Shown here: piece by piece, positions 1 through 10,653 of the stretch
Layout: each line of letters opens with the position of its first letter
Numbering within the stretch: position 1 is the first letter of the stretch
Source of the DNA: Trichomonas vaginalis G3
Lineage: Eukaryota > Parabasalia > Trichomonadida > Trichomonadidae
Reading direction: 5' to 3'
Assembly: GCF_026262505.1 (NCBI RefSeq)
Contig: NC_067207.1
Coordinates: forward strand, 876,252 to 940,251
Length of the DNA: 64,000 bases
Made by a program: the position numbers and the translations under genes
Notes under the pieces: model-generated
Databases searched by the model: none
The model's input: only the letters and a program-made list of their open reading frames with translations
Told to the model about the DNA's origin: nothing

Positions 1-3
1 GAA

Positions 4-648
4 GTGAAACCAACTGACTCAGTAGAAATAAAGAAGTTCATTCGAAAGGTAAACTATGAGTTTCTAGGATTTCATTGCAACCATAAGGTTATGGACAAAG
101 ATTGCGACATGGTATATAAGAATGTTTCTGACATATATAAATCCGGGGAGTTTAAGACCTACGATAACTTTGTTTCGTTAGTTGCTGAATGTGTATGGCA
201 GATAAGAGATAAAGATAGAAGAGGTAAAATATGGAACGAACAGATAAGACCAACTGCTTTTGAGTTAAAGAAAACCATTGACGCCTTAGTTGTTTTAGCA
301 GGTAAGGTTTCAGAATATAACGCAAAAATGAATCCGCAATGTTCTAAATGTAAAGCAGCAATTAGGAAATATAACTACTCCGTCAAAGAGATAGAAAGAA
401 TGCGAAACGACTATGCAGACTTAAAGAAAGAAGCAGAAAAGCCAGCAGAAAATAAAATGGACATGTTAGCATTTCTGAACAAAAACTATCCAACTGCTGA
501 CGATTTCCTTCTATCTGACGTCAAGAAGAAATATAAAGAAACTTTCGGCATTGTTAAAACTTTTGACATACTGACAGAAGAAATAGAAGCTACGAAATTG
601 TTTAGGATTTCAAATATACATCGTACAATTCATGTAAAACGCTTGTGA
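4..648 (+). CDS. Unrecognised protein of the virus-like element, 5' end possibly outside window
   Basis: This is an open frame of about 214 codons that begins at the window edge with a GTG, so the true start may lie upstream. I do not recognise the product. It is rich in lysine and glutamate, and its middle has a C-x2-C pair (CSKC, around residues 113-116), which could hint at a small metal site but is not enough for a call. The coding direction agrees with the next small gene (728-1222), and both end in the same hairpin-forming GGTGAGA/TCTCACC motif seen elsewhere in the element. It is probably an element gene of unknown role. Confidence 0.5.
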   Translation: MKPTDSVEIKKFIRKVNYEFLGFHCNHKVMDKDCDMVYKNVSDIYKSGEFKTYDNFVSLVAECVWQIRDKDRRGKIWNEQIRPTAFELKKTIDALVVLAGKVSEYNAKMNPQCSKCKAAIRKYNYSVKEIERMRNDYADLKKEAEKPAENKMDMLAFLNKNYPTADDFLLSDVKKKYKETFGIVKTFDILTEEIEATKLFRISNIHRTIHVKRL

Positions 649-655
649 AAAACTG

Positions 656-702
656 GGGTGAGAAAACAGGTGAGAAAACGGGTGACATCTCACCTCTTCA
701 CC
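656..702 (+). terminator. Hairpin motif GGTGAGA...TCTCACC after an element gene
   Basis: Directly after the stop at 648 the sequence has repeats of GGTGAGAAAAC followed by TCTCACC and TTCACC. GGTGAGA at 669-675 pairs with TCTCACC at 688-694, and an outer GGTGA pairs with TCACC at 698-702. Similar motifs occur at 1218-1262 and 5779-5825, each after a coding frame. It looks like a shared 3'-end or transcription-termination signal of the element; the function is inferred. Confidence 0.45.
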
Positions 703-727
703 TATAATATATTTTTGCTTTAATTAA

Positions 728-1222
728 ATGCTTTCCGGAAACGTCGATGAAAATCATATGGACAAATTATATGAAAAAATTAATAATGATTACCCCTCAT
801 TAACCAGGGAAATGACGGATTCTATAGTTCGTAAATTCGATGAAATACAGGATATGTGGTTCGACAGATTCGACATGAACGATAAGGAAAAGAGAAAGAA
901 CGATAACAATTTACTTACTAAAAGAATCCTAAAATCTAAAATAGGTGAAGCTTCAACATTTAACACAGTACATAACTTTTACACCGCTGTTTATATTTTC
1001 AATAATTTATTTAACGATGAACGAGAAAGAAAAAGTATGTTTAACGGAAGAAATGAATATGATTTTATCCTTTGTGCTGTTCGGGATGTTGACATGAAAC
1101 TAAAGAAAATATTCTTATTACAAGATGACACGGTTGAAGATGAAGTCAATGAGTTTTTAAATCGTGATTTAAATGAAATTGATGAAGTTATGACCGAATG
1201 TTATAAAAAGTTCAAGAGGTGA
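728..1222 (+). CDS. Unrecognised small protein of the virus-like element
   Basis: This is an ATG-started frame of 164 codons, lying 80 bases after the previous gene and following the hairpin motif and an AT-rich leader (TATATTTTTG then a run ending in ATTAAATG). The product is hydrophilic, acidic and lysine-rich with no signal peptide or membrane segment, and it is probably mostly helical. I do not recognise a family. The shared leader and tail motif with other element genes support it as a real gene. It is convergent with the integrase region on the opposite strand. Confidence 0.55.
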   Translation: MLSGNVDENHMDKLYEKINNDYPSLTREMTDSIVRKFDEIQDMWFDRFDMNDKEKRKNDNNLLTKRILKSKIGEASTFNTVHNFYTAVYIFNNLFNDERERKSMFNGRNEYDFILCAVRDVDMKLKKIFLLQDDTVEDEVNEFLNRDLNEIDEVMTECYKKFKR

Positions 1223-1262
1223 AAAAAAGGTGAGAAAACAGGTGAATCTCACCTCTTCACCT
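1218..1262 (+). terminator. Second copy of the GGTGAGA/TCTCACC hairpin motif
   Basis: The motif overlaps the stop of the gene ending at 1222 and reads AGGTGA, GGTGAGAAAACAGGTGAA, TCTCACCTCTTCACCT. It matches the motifs at 656-702 and 5779-5825 and could form a stem of 7 base pairs or more. It lies between convergent genes, which fits a 3'-end role. Confidence 0.45.
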
Positions 1263-1301
1263 AAATTATATTTTTGTCTGATTTACATCCAACGAAAAAG
1301 T

Positions 1302-2380
1302 TTAGAAGAATTTTCTTATTCTTTCTGGCATGTTTTTATCTTTCCAGTACTCCCGCTCTAATGGTCCCAGATGAGTTGGTTTAGATTCTCTCAAGTTCTT
1401 AGATGGTATAACATCTTCAACGCCTCCTTCATATCTTACTTTATAAGTGTCATCGTTTGTGTTATAGTCAAGTATTTCAATAACCACTCCTCGCTTTGCT
1501 TCGTCAATGGTTTCAGCAAGTTTGCCATTACTACTTTCGACTAATTTATGTCGAGGGTAAAATGCTATGGAGTCGTCAGCAGCTTTTATAAGATATCCAT
1601 TACCTTGCGTAGAGTCTACGATATAATAATTTCGACTTAACCTTAAACGTTTCTTTGTCAATGGTTTGTCGTCAAGAACTACACGAACTTTTGTACCAGG
1701 AATGAGGTAAATTGTTTGAATTTCTGATATTTTGTGTTTGGCTTCGTTTCTTTTGTATATACTTTTCTTCTTGTTGTTGTGTCATTGAATTTGGTGTATG
1801 TCCTGTTGTAGAATGTGTTGAGGAATTATATACTTCGAGAAAATGTTTCATTGTTTCTTCGGTAAAGTCTCGCTCTTGATTTAAATCTCTGAGAGTCTTA
1901 TGAAGCGGTTATGATACCGAGTATGTTATGGTTATGGTCTTCAGTAGTGTAGTGAGTTATGTTATGCTTAATGAGAAATTCTGTGATTTCGTTGCTGAGG
2001 TATGCACCGTCTTGGTCTGATGTTAAAATACTTGGGCTATGTTCTGCTACAAACTTTTGTAAAACTCTTAACACTTCATGAGTTCCTTTATTTTCATTAT
2101 ATGCATATGCTTTACGAGTGTTAACATTTATGAAGATGAGGAATGGTTTATGTCCTCCTTTTCTGCTTTGAATGAGAGTGTCAAATTGGTATGCGTCAGG
2201 AGTGTTGGAGTAAATTGGTAAAAAGTAGTCGTAAGGATTTATTTTTGTTTGATGTACAACATTTTTGTCAAAGAACCTTTTCACTTCAGCTCTGTTAGTA
2301 AATCCCCAACTCTTTGCAGCTTCATTGAACTTCTTAAATGACCTCCATGGATGTTGTTCGAATACTTCTTTCAAGCTCAT
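1302..2380 (-). pseudogene. Retroviral-type (Maverick/Polinton) integrase, interrupted
   Basis: On the minus strand the N-terminal part has the look of an rve integrase core: a DAYQFDTL segment with its acidic residue, an FLIFINVNTRKAYAY strand pair, and an LTSDQDGAYLS segment carrying the second acidic residue. The C-terminal part (about 120 residues near 1302-1661) looks like the SH3/chromo-like DNA-binding tail of Maverick integrases, with the YKVRYEGG and IPSKNLR pattern. In living relatives this enzyme inserts the element's DNA into the host chromosome. The copy is broken, with about one or two breaks, and is best read as a fossil. Confidence 0.7.
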
Positions 2381-2399
2381 TTATGTAAAGTTAAAGATT

Positions 2400-5300
2400 T
2401 TAACCAACTCGTATCCAAGCGTGCATTGTTATATAAGGAGGCATATAATCTTTTCCATTACCTGCTGGGTCTGTAATACCAGCTACAACATGTGTATGAT
2501 TTCCTGCAGTTCCACAGAAAATACCTGTGCTAACATCTTTGGGGTCAGTTGTGATATCATATCTGCATTCCCTGTCTATCCGAACCCGCTGCAAGATTTG
2601 TATAACCTCTTTTTGTTATTGAATGTGAATGGTTTCCTTCCACAGATGTTCTTCCACTGAACCTATGCATATGTGAAGGAAGGTTTTCAATACCTATTTT
2701 CTTTGAACCTCCCATCTTCATTGACTGCGTATTAGTGTAGAATGGAAAACTGTCAACTATTTCATACCATCTACCACCAAATAAAGTGTTTGGATTTATT
2801 GGATTCATAGACGTATAAACAGCTCCTATAGGATATATTAAATCATATATGCTCATAACTCTATAAACATATTCTAAAGAACTTATGTCATTAAATACCA
2901 TTTGGAATGTATCTCCCGGATGAAATGTTGCATTTGTTCCACTTTTATAATGTAATGTTAGTTCAATAGAATTATCCAAGAAAAATTCAAAAGTATCTGG
3001 TTGAAGACCTCTAACAAATTCAAATGGAGTTGCTGGTTCACCATTTATAATTTCTGTTGTAAATGTCATTGTATCTGGTTTCGAAAATTTCTTTGTTAGT
3101 TCTGCATCCACATAAGTTTTATCTGCTTTCTTCTAACATTGCTGGTAGTTCATATGCTTCAAAGTTTCTGGCATGATCTTCGGTATTCCTGCAACTCTTA
3201 TCTAAATTGTTAAGAGTATCTTTTACGCTTGTGCTTGGATTCTCTAATGGTGCACTTGAACCAAGGTCAAAGTTCAATATTATGTCGTCTGCTCTAACAG
3301 TAGTGAAGGATTTATGTGTATGGTTCTTGTCTGCTTTCTTGTCATATAAATCTTGAGCAGTGAATTTAATATTATGTTCATCCTTCATGACATAAACATC
3401 TTTACATCTAATGTTTCTCATCGTCGTTATGTCGTCATCCGATGTTAAACCTTGTGGAAAGTTAGGAGGTTTACAATATAATGCATGCCCTCCGCACCAG
3501 TTTCTTCAACCGTTCCTTCAATACTTTCTATAGCAACAGTTGTGAAGGATTTATGTGTATGGTTCTTGTCTGCTTTCTTATCTAACATTGCTGGTAGTTC
3601 ATGTGCTTCAAAGTTTCTGGCATGACTTTCAATGTTCCTGCAACTGTTATCTAAACTGTTAAGAGTATCTTTTACGCTTGTACTTGGATTTTCTAATGGT
3701 GCACTTGAACCAAGGTCAAAGTTCAATATTATGTCGTCTGCTCTAACAGTAGTGAAGGATTTATGTGTATGGTTCTTGTCAGCTTTACTGTCTAAAGAAG
3801 TTTGAAGTTCATTTATATCGGAGATGTTGTGTTTATGAGATTTCAAAACTTTGTTCGTTGCGTCAAGTTCAACTTTGTCAGCTTTACTTTTAATAGCATC
3901 TTCAAACGTTATTTTTGCCTTAACTCTTAACATAAATCTTGGTTCAACTAATACACCATTAACAGAGAAAGTAGAGGCATAAATTTCATCGTTATAACTA
4001 AATGCTTCTGGTGCTTTACCTGTGTCATACTGTACAGTACAGCTTATGTCATAACCTTTAGCACGAATGTATTTATATCTTCTTTCATTAACATTTTTTG
4101 TCTTCGCTTCATCACTTCGTGTTAAATATCCATGGTAGTCCGTTATAATCTGTTCGTCTGAAGTTATATAATGAACGTGGTTTTTATCTGCTTTTTCGGC
4201 TAATTTCTCATTAACATCATTCACTTCTAATTCAACTCTTCCGCCAGAACTCTTATTATCATTAATCTTTTTCATTAATTCGGTAATTACGTCATAAAGA
4301 CTATATTCTGTTTTCGGTTTTGTAAATAATGAGTCAAAATTTCTTTTCATCATTACATCGCTGACATTAATGATATCACCAATTCCTTTTTCATTTATTC
4401 TCTTCATTAATTCTGCAATAATGACGAATATATAATCTGTTAATTTATTCTCTTCATCGAGGGTTATAGAATGTTTTGAAATTGAATCATTAACTCCTCT
4501 AAATAAATCAATAACTTCAGGATACACGTTTTTAATGTCTTGAATAACCCGACCAGTATCCTCGCCACTATGTGGCTCTGAGCCCGTTGGGCTCTGTTGT
4601 TCATGTTCTTCGTTCCCGTCGTTACGTGGTTTTATATCTCTAACCATCATCAACGCAGCCATAACCGGAGGGTTTGTTGCTACCTGTTCGAAAATCCGTC
4701 CGTTATGTATGGTATATCTAAATAATTTCTTTGTGTTTGTTAAAACATTTGAAACAAGTCTTTTAAAACCATCTACAAAATTTCCTGTTTCACCTAATGT
4801 TCTTGCAGCATTTACAAGCTCACCCATTCCCGCTTTTGACCCCAAAAACGTCCATATTGCATTTATTTCACTCTGTATAGTTGTCCATTCAGCGAAACTA
4901 ACACCCGCATTCGCTAAGCTGAAAATGAAATTCAGTGGATCGAACTTAATTCCACCTTCTTTTTCAATTTCAACGAACTCACTAACATGAGATTTTAAAT
5001 ATTCTTTCGTTAAAATTGTTTTCCCCGATGTTATGTCATTAACGAAACTATCACCGTCAAAAGTTAACGAATTCAATTTCGTCGTTGATGCTTTTATTTC
5101 ATACACCGCTTTATCGATAGTTTTTGGCTCACCTTCTTTAGAAGCATATGAAACATTAATGAATGAATTATATGTATTCGTGAATGAGTTAAAATCAATG
5201 ATTTTCATTAATGACGCCTTTAATGATTCATTAACTGTTGAATCCCTTAAAACAATTAATGAACTGTCATGGGCTTCGCCCTGGTCGCTTCGGTCTGAAA

Positions 5301-5580
5301 GACCTTCAGGACTCAAAGAGTCCGTTTGCGACTTTATGAAAGGTACACTGCAAACCGTCGAGTTTGGATCAAATGCTGTAGTTGGTGCAGGAATATTAAT
5401 GATATAAGTCATTAAATCATTAAGTGACGTAAATAATGTTGTCGTTTTTGATTTAATTTCTTTAGCATCTGTTATATATGGTAATTTTATTTCTGTAGTT
5501 TCTGAATTAAAGATATTCGCTAAAATGTTTTGTAAACTGTTTTGAACAGCTGTGTAAACCGTTGAATCCGGAACTCTTAC
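2400..5580 (-). pseudogene. Phage-like tail-fibre gene with collar-type tip, interrupted
   Basis: The protein has a long N-terminal region, then a shaft with repeated KADKNHTHKSFTTV-type units, then a C-terminal tip with YPIGAVYTSMNPxNP, GGRWYEIV, LPSHMHRF, GNHSHS and YMPPYITMHAW. That tip is the pattern of phage tail-collar/receptor-binding ends; the histidine-rich HxH pairs are typical of trimeric fibre tips. The same tip is found on the second fibre gene at 6387-8806. The role in a particle would be host-surface attachment (inference). The gene is broken, with about two or three breaks. Its 5' end meets an unrelated plus-strand coding scrap at about 5580, suggesting a rearrangement join. 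Confidence 0.65.
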
Positions 5581-5770
5581 GATTTCACCAGTAGTTCTTC
5601 CGTATGGTCCCTATGGAATGTATGGAAATCCTTACGAAAGACCATTTGACCCATTGACTGGTGGAAGTAACTGGTATCATTACGGTCGAAGAAGAAAGAC
5701 AGTCAAGTTGGAGACAGATGTGAAGAAAGCAACTAAAAAGAAACCAAGGAAGAGAGTTATAAAGCAATGA
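5580..5770 (+). pseudogene. Fragment of a basic-tailed protein of the virus-like element
   Basis: The plus strand has about 60 codons with no ATG start, reading a glycine/tyrosine/proline-rich stretch (PYGPYGMYGNPYERPFD), then RRRK and a lysine-rich tail (KKATKKKPRKR), and ends just before a copy of the hairpin motif. The composition suggests the C-terminal end of a nucleic-acid-binding or core-type protein, but the family is not identified. It abuts the 5' end of the minus-strand fibre gene, so it is probably a truncated piece. Confidence 0.35.
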
Positions 5771-5778
5771 ATTCAAGT

Positions 5779-5825
5779 GGGTGAAAAAACAGGTGAGAAA
5801 ACAGGTGACATCTCACCACTTCACC
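5779..5825 (+). terminator. Third copy of the GGTGAGA/TCTCACC hairpin motif
   Basis: The motif follows the coding scrap that ends at about 5770. It reads GGGTGAAAAAACAGGTGAG, then ACAGGTGACATCTCACC, then TTCACC, nearly the same as at 656-702. Three copies, each just after a coding frame, support a shared 3'-end signal in this element. Confidence 0.45.
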
Positions 5826-5897
5826 TAAATTTAAATGGATGTTTTCATACGTGTGAGGGTGGTGATATCATTAATTTTTAAGTTTATTTTTATATAA

Positions 5898-6218
5898 ATG
5901 ACGAAAACTATTGAGATAACAAACTACAACGGTCATGAGTTCAAGAATTTGTTCTTCGTTCCTCGTGAAAATACATTCTATCAGATACGAGGGAGAAAGG
6001 GTAAAGTTAGTTTGAGCGTTTACGACAACAAACATAATGGGAGATATATAAAAGCAATAGATACAAATGGTAAACGTGTTTCATTAGCTTTGTCAAAACT
6101 TACAGGTATAAACTATGACAGTGATTTTGACCTATATGAAGAAGAAAGTGAGTCAGAAGATTATGAGCTGTTATGTGAAGCACAGCAATGGGAAGCGCTG
6201 CAATACTTTTGTAAATGA
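5898..6218 (+). CDS. Unrecognised small acidic-tailed protein of the virus-like element
   Basis: This is an ATG-started frame of 106 codons preceded by the leader TTTATTTTTATATAAATG, which resembles the leader of the primase-helicase gene. The first 75 residues look like a small beta-rich domain (an FVPRENTFYQIRGRKGKVSLSV stretch broken by turns), and the end is strongly acidic (EEESESEDYE). There is no signal peptide or membrane segment. I do not recognise the family. The leader makes it likely to be a real element gene. Confidence 0.5.
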   Translation: MTKTIEITNYNGHEFKNLFFVPRENTFYQIRGRKGKVSLSVYDNKHNGRYIKAIDTNGKRVSLALSKLTGINYDSDFDLYEEESESEDYELLCEAQQWEALQYFCK

Positions 6219-6386
6219 GAACATTAGTGGGAACGTTAGTGAGAACGTTTATTTTTTCATTAGTGAAGTCGTTAGCGAAAATGTTGGTGAGCTCGTTAGT
6301 GAAGTGGTTGGCGGCTTTGTAAATATTTAAGGTTAAGTTAGTGTTGTCGTTTTGTGTTGTAAAATATACGTTACTGGTTTCGTAAA

Positions 6387-8806
6387 GTGTCAAATTCACA
6401 AGTATTGCGTACGGAGAAACGCAGTGCCTCAGTACCCAAGATAACCATACTAACTTACGCCATATATGCATATAATTCAAAGACGGCAGAACAAACGCAA
6501 AGGTTGAAATATGGAGATTTGGAGATAGTATTGAAAAATGACCATTTCGAATTCGTTTGCAAGGGCGGTGCAGTGATATCAAATATAAAAGAAATTTTAT
6601 TTATGAATTCAAAAATTAAAGGTATAACGGATGATATAACATCAATTCCACCAGAAGAACAAAGATATTACGCATTAAATGCATTTCCTAAAGTTTTGAA
6701 GATTGGAAGATTTAATTTAAATGAGGAATTCATAAAAGGTTTCCTAAATGACATAATGAAGAAAGCAGATAAGGAATATGTGGATAGTGAGTTAGAGAAG
6801 AAAGCGGATAAGGAATATGTGGATAGTGAGTTAGAGAAGAAAGCGGATAAGGAATATGTGGTTAGTGAATTAATGAAGAAGGCAGATAAGGAATATGTTA
6901 ATGAAAAAGATAATGAAATTAAAGAAAGGGTTGAATGGTATCATGAATGGACATCAAAGATTTTAAAAACTAAAGCTGATACAGGATGGGTTTCAGGATG
7001 TTTAGACCTTAAAGCAGATAAGGAATATGTCAACAGTGAATTAATGAAGAAGGCAGATAAGGAATATGTCAACAGTGAGTTAGAGGAGAAGGTAGATAAG
7101 GGACTTATGGCTAGTGAATTAATGAAGAAGGCAGATAAGGAATATGTTAATGAAAAAGATAATGAAATTAAAGAAAGGGTTGAATGGTATCATGAATGGA
7201 CATCAAAGATTTTAAAAACTAAAGCTGATACAGGATGGGTTTCAGGATGTTTAGACCTTAAAGCAGATAAAACTTATGTTAACAATGAGTTAGAGAAGAA
7301 GGCAGATAAGGAATATGTCAACAGTGAGTTAGGGAAGAAGGCAGATAAGGAATATGTTAATGAAGAAATAAAACAATCAGAGGTCTATTTTACTCCGCCA
7401 TTTTTAAATTTTATGAAATCATCAGATAAAACCTTTGATATAGATTCTTTTGAATGGATATGTTTCGATGGAGTGACCATGTATTTATTTTATACAGCCG
7501 GAGTGCTTTATTATTTTAAAACAAATGATTTTAAAAACTATGAATCATTTACTCCATCTGTTTGGAATCCTGATACACGAAAGCCAATCATTAATCCAAG
7601 AATTTTATATGTTGAATATAATAACGGTAAATTTATGGGAATGATAACGGTTGAAGATGATTTTTGCCCTTGTTATTCATTCGATTGTATCCAATGGTTC
7701 AAATGTAATTTAAATCAAGATGCTAAATTTAAATATCCAAATAATCCTATTAGATGTGTTAATAATAAATGGGTACTAATTTATGAAGTCAATCAAATTT
7801 TCATTAGTGAGGATGGATAAATTATTATATGTTTAGTATGATGTCATCAGATTTGAAAATTGATTATACAAGTAAGTGGTATTACATTAACAACATGTAT
7901 TTTATCCTACAAAATGATAAAATTTATAGATCATCTTCAATACCACAAGGTCAATTTGAACAAATTTTTCAAGCTGATGGAGACATTGAAGCTTTATGTT
8001 ATGGATCAAATGTTTATGTTCTCGTTTCAGGTGAAATGGTCTATTCATATCCTGTAAGTTATAACAGACATATTTATTTATCACAGGATTTATCAAATTG
8101 GGAATTGGTTTATTCATTCACTCCAAAATTTACTCGAAATTATAGATTTACAAATTTATTTTATATTGATGGGTATTTCATTGCTTTAGGATGTGGTGAT
8201 TTAGTAAATATCAGTAGTGATGGAAGAAACTGGTCTGAAATCACAAAATTTCAAGATGTTAGAAAAGCAATTTTCAAAAATAATACGTTAATATTGATAA
8301 CAAGACCAGTTTTAAATACTCACGCAAATTCAATATTATATAATAAATTCAATATTCATAATGGATTAAATACAATTCTTGAGATGATTTACCCCATTGG
8401 TTCTATTTATACGTCAATGAACTCAACAAATCCAGCAAGTGTTTTAGGTTTTGGTGCATGGGAACAGATTGTAGACAGGTTTTTGTATTGTGCAAACTCT
8501 TCAAAGCAAACAGGAGGTTCGAAGAAAATTACTGAAGCAAACCTTCCACCGCACACTCATACGGGAACTACAAACTTTTCTGGTGACCATAGTCACTCAT
8601 TAAGAGACCATCCATTATACAACTCAGAATATTATGCTGGCAATGACGTTTTATCTCCAGATTATAACCATTCAGCAAAAAAGACTTTTCGACCAACTGA
8701 ACCAGGAGGAAATCATTCACATACTTTCACAACAAATCCAACAGGCTCGGGTGAAGATTATATGCCACCATTTATGACTGTATTCGCATGGTACCGCGTT
8801 TATTGA
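6387..8806 (+). pseudogene. Second phage-like tail-fibre gene: repeat shaft, Asp-box region, collar tip; interrupted
   Basis: In order: an N-terminal region of about 125 residues; a shaft of repeated KKADKEYV(D/N)SELE units with one block of about 140 bp present twice (near 6886 and 7126); a region with Asp-box-like motifs (FISEDG, LSQDLSNWELV, ISSDGRNWSEI) suggesting a sialidase-type beta-propeller; and a collar tip with YPIGSIYTSMNSTNP, FGAWEQIV, LPPHTHTG, GDHSHS, YMPPFMTVFAW. The tip matches the fibre gene at 2400-5580. The predicted role is surface or glycan attachment (inference). The copy is interrupted, about once. Confidence 0.65.
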
Positions 8807-8879
8807 ATGAACTAAATATATTTTATGTCTGTAATTAATTAGGTAATGAAGTAATGGATGAACTGCAGAAATATATTTT

Positions 8880-8950
8880 ATCGTTAATGTTTACGTTAAT
8901 GGTTACGTTAATGTTTATGTTAATGTTTATGTTAATGTTAATGTTTTCAG
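8880..8950 (+). repeat. GTTTACGTTAAT 12-bp tandem repeat
   Basis: A short run of GTTTACGTTAAT and variants (GGTTACGTTAAT, GTTTATGTTAAT) repeats about five times. Single or paired copies recur near 9978 and 10188-10215, each just before a GGTCACC repeat unit, so the 12-mer is part of the compound repeat region of the element. Confidence 0.7.
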
Positions 8951-8964
8951 GTTATTCAATAATT

Positions 8965-9190
8965 ATTTATTTTTGAATAACTGAAGGGGTCACCGGGTCA
9001 CCAGGTGGTCACCAGGTAATTTAACTTCTCTGAAAAAATGTGACAACATGACATTTTGACAACAACACAGGAGGAAGGCACTTATTATTTATTTTTGAAT
9101 AACTGAAGGGGTCACCAGGTCACCAGGTGGTCACCAGGTAATTTAACTTCTCTGAAAAAATGTGACAACATGACATTTTGACAACAGTCC
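8965..9190 (+). repeat. Iteron-like array, two units, upstream of the KilA-N gene
   Basis: Two copies of a unit of about 115 bp. Each has AACTGAAGGGGTCACC, a run of GGTCACCA octamers, then AATTTAACTTCTCTG and a conserved AAAAAATGTGACAACATG block followed by ACATTTTGACAACA. The same unit recurs at 10075-10585 and, inverted, at 12997-13431. The octamer core is close to the palindrome GGTNACC. It resembles replication iterons or a multi-copy protein-binding site; the role is inferred. Confidence 0.7.
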
Positions 9191-9272
9191 TGGAAATATG
9201 ATGCAGTCCAAAAATAAAGTTAGTTTTAAAATTATTTTTATTTATTTTTTTATTTTGTATGTAAGAACAGAA

Positions 9273-9938
9273 ATGTCAGTCGAAGCAAAAACATTCACAA
9301 ACAAATCTAATGGCGAAACATTCACAAAAGGCACTTATAATAGTATTGAAGTCTTACGTAGAGACAAGGATGGTTACATTAATGCAACAAAGATGACAAG
9401 AGAAGCAGGAAAGTTAAACCATTTAAACAGATTTCTCAATAGTGCTAAAATGCAGGAAATTCTTGAGTTTTGGTTGAAAGAATACGGTGGAGCCAAAAGT
9501 GGCTCAACCTCAAAACAAGCATTTTATGAGCTTGCTAAGGGCGTTATAAATGAATTCAAAGGTATTTACATACATCCTGACCTCGTTCATTTTGTTGCTG
9601 AATGGTGCTCTGTAAAGTATGCATTTTATGTCAAAGATATTATGGATTCCATAGACAAGAAAGTTCATGAGAAATTAGATGAAGAAGAACTCGAAGATAC
9701 AGTAGAGAATGCTAAACATTTGTTTGAAGAAGAAGTTGGAAAAATGTGCGAAAAACAATTAGAACATGAACGTGAGATATGTTATGGTTATAGAGATTCT
9801 CCATACGAACTAGACCAATGGGAACAAGAAGATTTAAAGAGAGAATTTAGAGAATATGAACTCGCTAAGATAGCATTTGAAGCTGCAGAAAAGAAGTTAA
9901 AAGTTTGGGGTCATTCTGTACAAAAATATTGCGAGTAA
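9273..9938 (+). CDS. KilA-N domain protein of the virus-like element
   Basis: The N-terminal half carries a KilA-N DNA-binding domain: YNSIEVLRRDKDGYINATKM, then LNRFLNSAKMQEIL, a KxxAFYELAKG segment, and IYIHPDLVHFVAEWCSVKYAFYV. KilA-N proteins are common in large DNA viruses, phages and Polinton-like elements and bind DNA. The C-terminal half is acidic and probably coiled. An in-frame ATG at 9198 would add 25 residues that look like a signal peptide, but that DNA is nearly the same as the leader of the primase-helicase gene (about 10591-10640), so I prefer the ATG at 9273 (221 codons). The gene looks whole and sits between GGTCACC arrays that it might bind (inference). Confidence 0.8.
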   Translation: MSVEAKTFTNKSNGETFTKGTYNSIEVLRRDKDGYINATKMTREAGKLNHLNRFLNSAKMQEILEFWLKEYGGAKSGSTSKQAFYELAKGVINEFKGIYIHPDLVHFVAEWCSVKYAFYVKDIMDSIDKKVHEKLDEEELEDTVENAKHLFEEEVGKMCEKQLEHEREICYGYRDSPYELDQWEQEDLKREFREYELAKIAFEAAEKKLKVWGHSVQKYCE

Positions 9939-10074
9939 ATGAACCATTTATTTTTATCATAAACGACCAGAAATATATGTTTACGTTAATGGTATAGAGT
10001 TCAATGAACGCTCGTCGACATAAGATTTTATAAATTGCACATTTGACGTAAATTCCTTTCCCCAGTTATTCAAT

Positions 10075-10585
10075 AATTAATTATTTTTGAAGAACTGAAG
10101 GGGTCACCAGGTCACCAGGTCACCAGGTCATTTAACTTCTCTGAAAAAATGTGACAACATGACATTTTGACAACAGTCCTGGAAATATATGTTTACGTTA
10201 ATGTTTACGTTAATGGTTTCAGGTTATTCAATAATTATTTATTTTTGAAGAACTGAAGGGGTCACCGGGTCACCAGGTGGTCACCAGGTCATTTAACTTC
10301 TCTGAAAAAATGTGACAACATGACATTTTGACAACAACACAGGAGGAAGGCACTTATTATTTATTTTTGAATAACTGAAGGGGTCACCGGGTCACCAGGT
10401 GGTCACCAGGTAATTTAACTTCTATGAAAAAATGTGACAACATGACATTTTGACAACATCACAGGAGGAAGGTAGTTATGACTTATTTTTGAAGAACTGA
10501 AGGGGTCACCGGGTCACCAGGTGGTCACCAGGTCATTTAACTTCTCTGAAAAAATGTGACAACATGACATTTTGACAACATTTAC
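10075..10585 (+). repeat. Iteron-like array, four units, upstream of the primase-helicase gene
   Basis: Four units of the type seen at 8965-9190, starting near 10078, 10236, 10355 and 10483. GGTCACCA octamers occur two to four times per unit, followed by the conserved TGTGACAACATGACATTTTG block. Linkers such as ACACAGGAGGAAGG recur between units. The last unit ends about 75 bases before the primase-helicase start. Confidence 0.75.
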
Positions 10586-10590
10586 GAAAA

Positions 10591-10653
10591 TTTGATGCAA
10601 CCCAAAAATAAAGTTAGTTTTAAAATTATTTTTATTTTTTTATTCCTATATAA
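10591..10653 (+). promoter_or_regulatory. Leader shared by the primase-helicase and KilA-N genes
   Basis: The sequence CCAAAAATAAAGTTAG followed by TTTTAAAATTATTTTTATTT occurs both here and at about 9207-9250. In both places it lies right before a gene and right after an iteron unit. The ending TATATAAATG here also resembles the leader at 5880-5900. It probably contains the core promoter of the element's early genes (inference). Confidence 0.45.

Noticed and set aside
5033-5407. Plus-strand frames opposite the first fibre gene
   Set aside because: They are shadows of the minus-strand fibre coding sequence, with no family resemblance of their own.
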